56,060 bases of DNA, taken from positions 1 through 56,060 of the forward strand of contig JBGUVL010000004.1 of assembly GCA_045134375.1 (NCBI GenBank), written 5' to 3'. The notes below the pieces were generated by a model. That model worked only from the letters and a program-made list of their open reading frames with translations. It did no database searches and was not told the DNA's origin. Position 1 is the first letter of the stretch. Every line of letters begins with the position of its first letter. The stretch comes from JBGUVL01 sp045134375 (GTDB taxonomy: Bacteria > Bacillota_I > Bacilli_A > Erysipelotrichales > Erysipelotrichaceae). Shown in pieces: positions 51,490-56,060 of the stretch. Made by a program: the position numbers and the translations under genes.

Positions 51490-52285
51490 AGATATGAGCA
51501 TTACTTTTAACAAAGGAACTGTCAACGAAAAAAAAGCATTAGACAATCTTTCCCTAACTTTACAAGATGGTGATTTTGTTAGCGTGATTGGCAGTAATGG
51601 AGCTGGAAAAAGCACTCTACTCAATGGAATTAGTGGGACTTGTTGCTGCGACAATGGAAAGATCCTATTAAATGGAAAAGAAATCCAATATGTAAAAGAA
51701 CATAAACGAGCTGAAATGATCGGTCGATTATTTCAAGATCCTTTAAAAGGAACTGCACCGAATATGAGCATTGAAGAAAATCTAGAGCTCGCTTATCGAC
51801 GCGGTAACGAGAAAAAAGACATCTATCACCGTTTCTTAAAAATAGGATTAAAAAAGCAAGAAAAAGAAGCATTCAAAAAAAAGCTGGCACAACTTGGTTT
51901 AGGATTAGAGGAACGTATGAACAGTAAAGTGGGGCTGCTTTCTGGCGGACAGCGGCAAGCATTGACCTTACTGATGGCAACCATCAATCCCCCAAAATTA
52001 CTGCTACTTGATGAACATACGGCAGCATTAGACCCAAAAACTGCCGCAAAAGTAATGGAAATCACAGATACGATCATTCAGAAGAATCACATCACAACCT
52101 TGATGATTACCCACAACATCAAACAAGCATTGCAATATGGAAATCGTATGATCGTTATGTGTGACGGAAAGATTTTAATGGAGTTTACCAAAGAAGAGAA
52201 AGCATCCATGAGCATAGAAGATGTCATGAAAGTTTATGCCTCTGCGAATGCCAAGGATCTTTCCGATAAAATGCTATTGGACTAG
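51476..52285 (+). CDS. trpZ: Tryptophan ABC transporter ATP-binding protein
   Basis: The 269-residue ATPase has Walker A GSNGAGKST, signature LSGGQRQA, Walker B LLLLDEHTAALDP and H-loop ITHN. The H after DE (DEHT) is typical of this importer subgroup. The gene overlaps the permease by 14 bases. A terminator follows at once, so the operon is trpXYZ only. Confidence 0.93.
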   Translation: MLEIKDMSITFNKGTVNEKKALDNLSLTLQDGDFVSVIGSNGAGKSTLLNGISGTCCCDNGKILLNGKEIQYVKEHKRAEMIGRLFQDPLKGTAPNMSIEENLELAYRRGNEKKDIYHRFLKIGLKKQEKEAFKKKLAQLGLGLEERMNSKVGLLSGGQRQALTLLMATINPPKLLLLDEHTAALDPKTAAKVMEITDTIIQKNHITTLMITHNIKQALQYGNRMIVMCDGKILMEFTKEEKASMSIEDVMKVYASANAKDLSDKMLLD

Positions 52286-52309
52286 CAAGTGAATTTCACT
52301 TGCTTTTTC
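52284..52309 (+). terminator. Terminator of trpXYZ
   Basis: AGCAAGTGAA and TTCACTTGCT are separated by one base (the middle opens as the loop) and are followed by five T. Confidence 0.85.
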
Positions 52310-52375
52310 TTTTCTCTTCATCATCCATTCACTTAGCTTTGTTAAAGTTAGCTTAATTGAAAGGACGGTAACACT

Positions 52376-53839
52376 ATGTATTTATGGAAAAATGCATGTC
52401 GAAACATTCGAAGAATGCTCCCTAAAAATATTCTCATCGGCATGATTATTTTGATTATTAGCTGCGCTTGTACCCTTGCTTTATCCATACAACAAGCCGC
52501 TCTAACAACAAAAGAAGAAGGCTTAAAAGAATTAAGTATCCGTGCAAATATCAGCTATGATCGTAAAAAAGCGATAACGGATATGGACTCTTCAAAAAAC
52601 AACGATGACAGCGAAGGAGAAAATGGTGAAATCATCAAACAACCCATTCCTTTTGAATCATTAACATTAGAAGAATTAGAAACCTATGCAAAAGCAGACA
52701 GTGTAAACGATTTTTACTACACTGCTAGTTTGACATTGAATGGCAACGATACGTTCAACCCCATAGAAAATAGCAATTCCATGGGACGTGGTGGAATGCA
52801 AATGAATCAAAGTGACTTTACCATAATTGGTTATAGCAGCAAAGCGGCGATGCAAGACTTTGATTTTAATAGTGGCAGTAACAGCATCATAGAAGGAAAT
52901 TTATTTTCTTTTGATAGCACGAATGAATGTATGATTTCAGAAGAACTTGCCCTTTATAACGAAATTGAAGTCGGTGATACCATTACTCTAGTAGCAACAG
53001 AAGAGGATAGTAAAACTTATACTCTTACCGTATGCGGTATCTATCGCCAAGCAATTAGCACGGATCGTTTTATGCATCGAAATGATCCTGCTAATCAAAT
53101 CTATACGAACACACTCACAATAGATGCTTTAAAGGAAAACGTATCCCAAGAACCAACCGTGAATGGAACCTATCTTTTCGCTAGCATAGAAGATTATGAA
53201 GCCTTTGAAGAACAGGCTAGAAAATTAGGATTATCCAATGAATATGTTATTCAAAGCAATGATCTCAACGCTTATGAACAAAGTCTCATACCATTGAATC
53301 GTTTATCCGAATATGCAAAAATTTTTCTTATCGTAATCCTCATCATTGGAGCTGTGATCCTCATTATTTTTCATTTCTTACGCATGCGAGAAAGAAAATA
53401 TGAAATTGGCGTATTGGCCGCAATTGGAATGAACAAGAGAAAAATTGCCTGCCAATTTATGATGGAAATATTGATTGTCACAGTAATCGCTTCCTCACTA
53501 GGAATTGCCATCGGTAGTGTTAGTAGTGTTCCTTTGACCAATACTTTACTTGCAAGCTCTACCTCTTCCTCTAGTGAAACAATCGCAATAGTGCAAGGAC
53601 AAGGAACAATGAAGGATAGAATGAATGAAGCAAATGGAGATCGACCAGTAATGGAAAAAGCTAATAATCCTATCGCATTTGGCATGGATTATGTCAACGA
53701 AGTCAATAGTGCAACAAATCGAACTGTCATCGCACAACTGTTTGCCATTACCATTGCCTTGACGCTCCTTTCCTCTTCCATCGCAATCTTATTCCTACTA
53801 CGTTATGAACCATTACGTATTCTATCAGAAAGAGAGTAA
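52376..53839 (+). CDS. MacB/FtsX-type ABC transporter permease
   Basis: The 487-residue protein has one helix at residues 18-38, a large extracytoplasmic domain (about 45-315) and three C-terminal helices (about 318-342, 365-390 and 455-478). FHFLRMRERKYEIGVLAAIGMNKRKI is the FtsX-family signature. Such permeases act as mechanotransmitters for peptide or lipoprotein export or for regulating wall enzymes. The extracellular domain has an M- and N-rich linker (NSNSMGRGGMQMNQ). It is followed after six bases by its ATPase. Confidence 0.9.
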   Translation: MYLWKNACRNIRRMLPKNILIGMIILIISCACTLALSIQQAALTTKEEGLKELSIRANISYDRKKAITDMDSSKNNDDSEGENGEIIKQPIPFESLTLEELETYAKADSVNDFYYTASLTLNGNDTFNPIENSNSMGRGGMQMNQSDFTIIGYSSKAAMQDFDFNSGSNSIIEGNLFSFDSTNECMISEELALYNEIEVGDTITLVATEEDSKTYTLTVCGIYRQAISTDRFMHRNDPANQIYTNTLTIDALKENVSQEPTVNGTYLFASIEDYEAFEEQARKLGLSNEYVIQSNDLNAYEQSLIPLNRLSEYAKIFLIVILIIGAVILIIFHFLRMRERKYEIGVLAAIGMNKRKIACQFMMEILIVTVIASSLGIAIGSVSSVPLTNTLLASSTSSSSETIAIVQGQGTMKDRMNEANGDRPVMEKANNPIAFGMDYVNEVNSATNRTVIAQLFAITIALTLLSSSIAILFLLRYEPLRILSERE

Positions 53840-53845
53840 CTTATT

Positions 53846-54481
53846 ATGAATCGACTCGTATTAAATGATGTCACTTATTACTATAGCAGTGACAAAATGG
53901 TATTAAACCATTTGAACTTTACATTCGAAGATAGTAAAATTTATGCTATTTGTGGAAAAAGTGGAGCTGGGAAAACCACACTTCTTTCCCTTCTTTCCCA
54001 ACTTACCCAACCAAAAGAAGGAACCATATGGATGGATGGAAAACCATTATCCGAAATGGATCCGTATGAATATCGCAGTCAACAAGTAGGTATCATTTTT
54101 CAAAATTTCAACTTACTGCCACAGTTAAACGCAATAGAGAATGTCACATTAGCTATGGAAATCGCAAAAATGAAAGGCATTGATAAAAAACAACAAGCAA
54201 ATTTACTGCTCCAAAAGGTAGGTATTGAAGAGAGTGATAGAAATCGTAAAATTTTAAAATTATCCGGCGGACAACAACAACGCGTCGCAATCGCCCGCGC
54301 ATTAGCTTATGATCCAAAAATCTTGCTTGCCGATGAACCAACCGGAAATTTAGATGAAGAAACGCAAAGTGCGATTATGGAACTATTTCAAAAAGCTGCC
54401 TATGAAGATCATAAATGCGTCATTCTTGTTACACATTCAAAGCAAGTAGCGCAAATAGCAGATCAAATTTATTATCTATAA
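53846..54481 (+). CDS. MacB/LolD-type ABC transporter ATP-binding protein
   Basis: The 211-residue ATPase has Walker A GKSGAGKTT, Q-loop FQNFNLLP, signature LSGGQQQR, Walker B ILLADEPTGNLD and H-loop THS. FNLLP and ADEPTGNLDE are typical of the LolD/MacB/FtsE group and agree with the FtsX-type permease upstream. The substrate could be an antimicrobial peptide or a regulatory target. Confidence 0.93.
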   Translation: MNRLVLNDVTYYYSSDKMVLNHLNFTFEDSKIYAICGKSGAGKTTLLSLLSQLTQPKEGTIWMDGKPLSEMDPYEYRSQQVGIIFQNFNLLPQLNAIENVTLAMEIAKMKGIDKKQQANLLLQKVGIEESDRNRKILKLSGGQQQRVAIARALAYDPKILLADEPTGNLDEETQSAIMELFQKAAYEDHKCVILVTHSKQVAQIADQIYYL

Positions 54482-54485
54482 CTTC

Positions 54486-54515
54486 ATGACATAGAAAAAA
54501 TCTATGTCATTTTTT
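54486..54515 (+). terminator. Terminator of the MacB-type operon
   Basis: ATGACATAGA and TCTATGTCAT form a 10-base stem with an A5 loop and a T-run. Confidence 0.88.
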
Positions 54516-54591
54516 CATAAAAAGCATTCCCCCTTTTAAATAAAGATAGTGAAAATTAGCTTTATCGGATATAATAAGATTAGGTGATTCT

Positions 54592-55857
54592 ATGAGAAAT
54601 GCAATATTAGTCGGTGTCTGTAGCAATCAATACAGTGAATTTGAAGAAAATTTAGAAGAGATGAAACAACTTGCCGCTGCTTGTGACATTGCCATCGAAA
54701 CAACCATCACGCAACGTTTAAAAACGCCACATAAAAAAACTTATATCAACCAAGGAAAAGTGGAAGAAGTCATTCATGCGATCAATGATACGATCGATTT
54801 AATTTTATTCGATGCTGAATTAACCCCTTCTCAACAACATCATTTAGAGGATTCTTTTCAACGCGAAGTCGTCGATAAAACTTATCTCATCTTACAAATA
54901 TTTGAACAAAGAGCGAAAACAAAGGAAGCGACTTTGCAAGTAGCAGCCGCCTTATTGAAATATCAAAAGCCGCGATTAGCAGGAAGTTACGCTAGTCTAG
55001 ATCGCCAACGAGGTGGAAACAAAAACAAAGGAACTGGAGAAAAGAAATTAGAGATGGATTCAAGGACCATTTCAAAAGCCATCACAAAAGTGGAGAAAGA
55101 GTTGAAAGAGATCAGCGAACAACGTAACATCCAACGCTCCCAGCGCAAGAAAAAAGCAATCAAAAGCGTTGCCCTTGTCGGTTACACAAATGCGGGAAAA
55201 TCATCCATAATGAATGGATTGATGGAATGGATGAAAAAGGATGACAAACAAGTATTTGAAAAAGATATGCTATTTGCTACCTTAACCACAAATACACGCA
55301 GCATTACCTCAAACAACCATCATCATTTTGTAATTTCCGATACGGTAGGATTTCTATCGGACTTACCACATTCATTGATTCAAGCTTTTCATTCTACGTT
55401 AGAAGAGGTCGCAATGGCGGATTTATTAGTACAAGTCATTGACAGCAGTTCAAAAAATTATGGAAAACATATGGCAACAACAAAGGATACACTAGCAACC
55501 ATAAACGCTGGACATATCCCTATCCTTACTGTTTTTAATAAATGTGATATCAGTGAATTTCCATATCCCATTCAAAAAGATAATTGCCTCTATCTTTGCG
55601 CCAAAGATAGAGAAAGCATTGAATTATTGATCAATGCTATCGATCATGCGCTCTACCACGATGTTTCTGCCTATTTTTTTATTCCCTATCAGAACAGCTC
55701 TCTGCTTCCAATCTTAAATCAAAATTGTCAGATATTATCGCAAGAGTATCAGCAGGAAGGAACCCTCCTTCACATACAAACCGAAGAAACCTTGTTTCAA
55801 AAATTGAGAAAAACTTATCCTGAATTTTATGTTGACGATAAAAAAAAGCATATCTAG
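54592..55857 (+). CDS. hflX: GTPase HflX
   Basis: The 421-residue GTPase has an N-terminal HflX domain (VGVCSNQYSEFEENLEEM to FEQRAKTKEATLQVA), a glycine-rich linker (GSYASLDRQRGGNKNKGTGEKKLEMD) and a G domain with G1 GYTNAGKSS, G3 DTVGFL and G4 NKCD. HflX splits and rescues stalled 70S ribosomes under heat and antibiotic stress. A C-terminal extension of about 55 residues is usual. It appears monocistronic. Confidence 0.95.
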   Translation: MRNAILVGVCSNQYSEFEENLEEMKQLAAACDIAIETTITQRLKTPHKKTYINQGKVEEVIHAINDTIDLILFDAELTPSQQHHLEDSFQREVVDKTYLILQIFEQRAKTKEATLQVAAALLKYQKPRLAGSYASLDRQRGGNKNKGTGEKKLEMDSRTISKAITKVEKELKEISEQRNIQRSQRKKKAIKSVALVGYTNAGKSSIMNGLMEWMKKDDKQVFEKDMLFATLTTNTRSITSNNHHHFVISDTVGFLSDLPHSLIQAFHSTLEEVAMADLLVQVIDSSSKNYGKHMATTKDTLATINAGHIPILTVFNKCDISEFPYPIQKDNCLYLCAKDRESIELLINAIDHALYHDVSAYFFIPYQNSSLLPILNQNCQILSQEYQQEGTLLHIQTEETLFQKLRKTYPEFYVDDKKKHI

Positions 55858-55922
55858 CAAAATTTTATTAAAAAAACGAAAGGTATTTTTCAACAGAAAG
55901 GATACAAAAAATAAACTTTCTA

Positions 55923-55951
55923 TTGACTCATCTATTTATTTTTGATAAAAT
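55923..55951 (+). promoter_or_regulatory. Promoter of the tRNA-Glu gene
   Basis: TTGACT at 55923-55928 and TAAAAT at 55946-55951 are 17 bases apart, about 35 bases before the tRNA. Confidence 0.75.
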
Positions 55952-55986
55952 ATCAAATGTACTCGAAAGAGTAACAAGCCGCAAGT

Positions 55987-56060
55987 GGCGCGTTGGTGAA
56001 GCGGCTTAACACACCGCCCTTTCACGGCGGCATTCACGGGTTCGAATCCCGTACGCGTCA
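55987..56060 (+). tRNA. tRNA-Glu (anticodon TTC)
   Basis: The cloverleaf is visible: acceptor GGCGCGT/ACGCGTC with one G-U pair, D arm with GAAGCGGCTTAAC, anticodon stem ACCGCC/GGCGG with CTTTCAC loop (TTC anticodon), and T arm ACGGG-TTCGAAT-CCCGT. The discriminator A is the last base of the window, and any encoded CCA would lie outside. Other tRNA genes may follow. Confidence 0.95.

Overview
This window is low-GC, densely coded DNA with strong AGGAGG ribosome-binding sites and clean TTGACA-17-TATAAT promoters. Several features point to an anaerobic gut Firmicute, most likely in the Erysipelotrichia: a reverse-type rubrerythrin, two T-box leaders, BTAD-family regulators, Cna-B adhesins ending in TPxTGD sorting signals, and a type III pantothenate kinase. 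The lineage is an inference from gene content. I see no phage, transposase or CRISPR array.

Layout. 1-2400: end of an unseen gene, a DUF3267 membrane metalloprotease and an S66 LD-carboxypeptidase. 2590-5310: rubrerythrin, then a YtrA-type GntR regulator with an ABC exporter. 5378-7948: an ArsR/SmtB-controlled metal-efflux operon (regulator, HMA chaperone, P1B-2 ATPase) with a visible promoter and operator. 8130-11413: an SGNH hydrolase, an Imm5-like protein and a cysteine desulfidase. 11590-15019: a structured leader, panT, coaBC, coaX and a helical-repeat protein, which together take pantothenate to coenzyme A. 15083-19784: a five-gene operon of circularly permuted ATP-grasp, alpha-E, transglutaminase-like and two M14 (AstE/AspA-like) proteins, the second without its metal-site residues.

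19790-24235: TIGR04076 protein, a decayed sortase-anchored protein, nucleoid-associated protein, DeoR regulator, DUF3284 protein and ManA. 24337-27379: polyphosphate kinase and exopolyphosphatase, overlapping. 27512-30289: SGNH hydrolase and Tex. 30416-35049: a methionine T-box operon (metQ, msrA, metN, metI, PLP enzyme).

35311-45601 is a cell-surface and regulatory island. It holds a beta-helix/InlB-repeat adhesin with a one-base frameshift in its signal peptide, a 1349-residue VWA/Cna-B adhesin, a c-di-GMP-I riboswitch in front of a secreted CAP-domain gene carrying an in-frame TGA, and two convergent BTAD regulators whose C-termini look like GGDEF folds without the catalytic motif. I consider this island and the ATP-grasp/M14 operon the most promising places for undescribed biology.

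45617-56060: a degenerate PfkB-like protein overlapping the NAD(P)HX repair enzyme, a DUF2798 membrane protein, a small unknown protein, a tryptophan T-box with trpXYZ, a MacB-type ABC pair, hflX and tRNA-Glu at the right edge.
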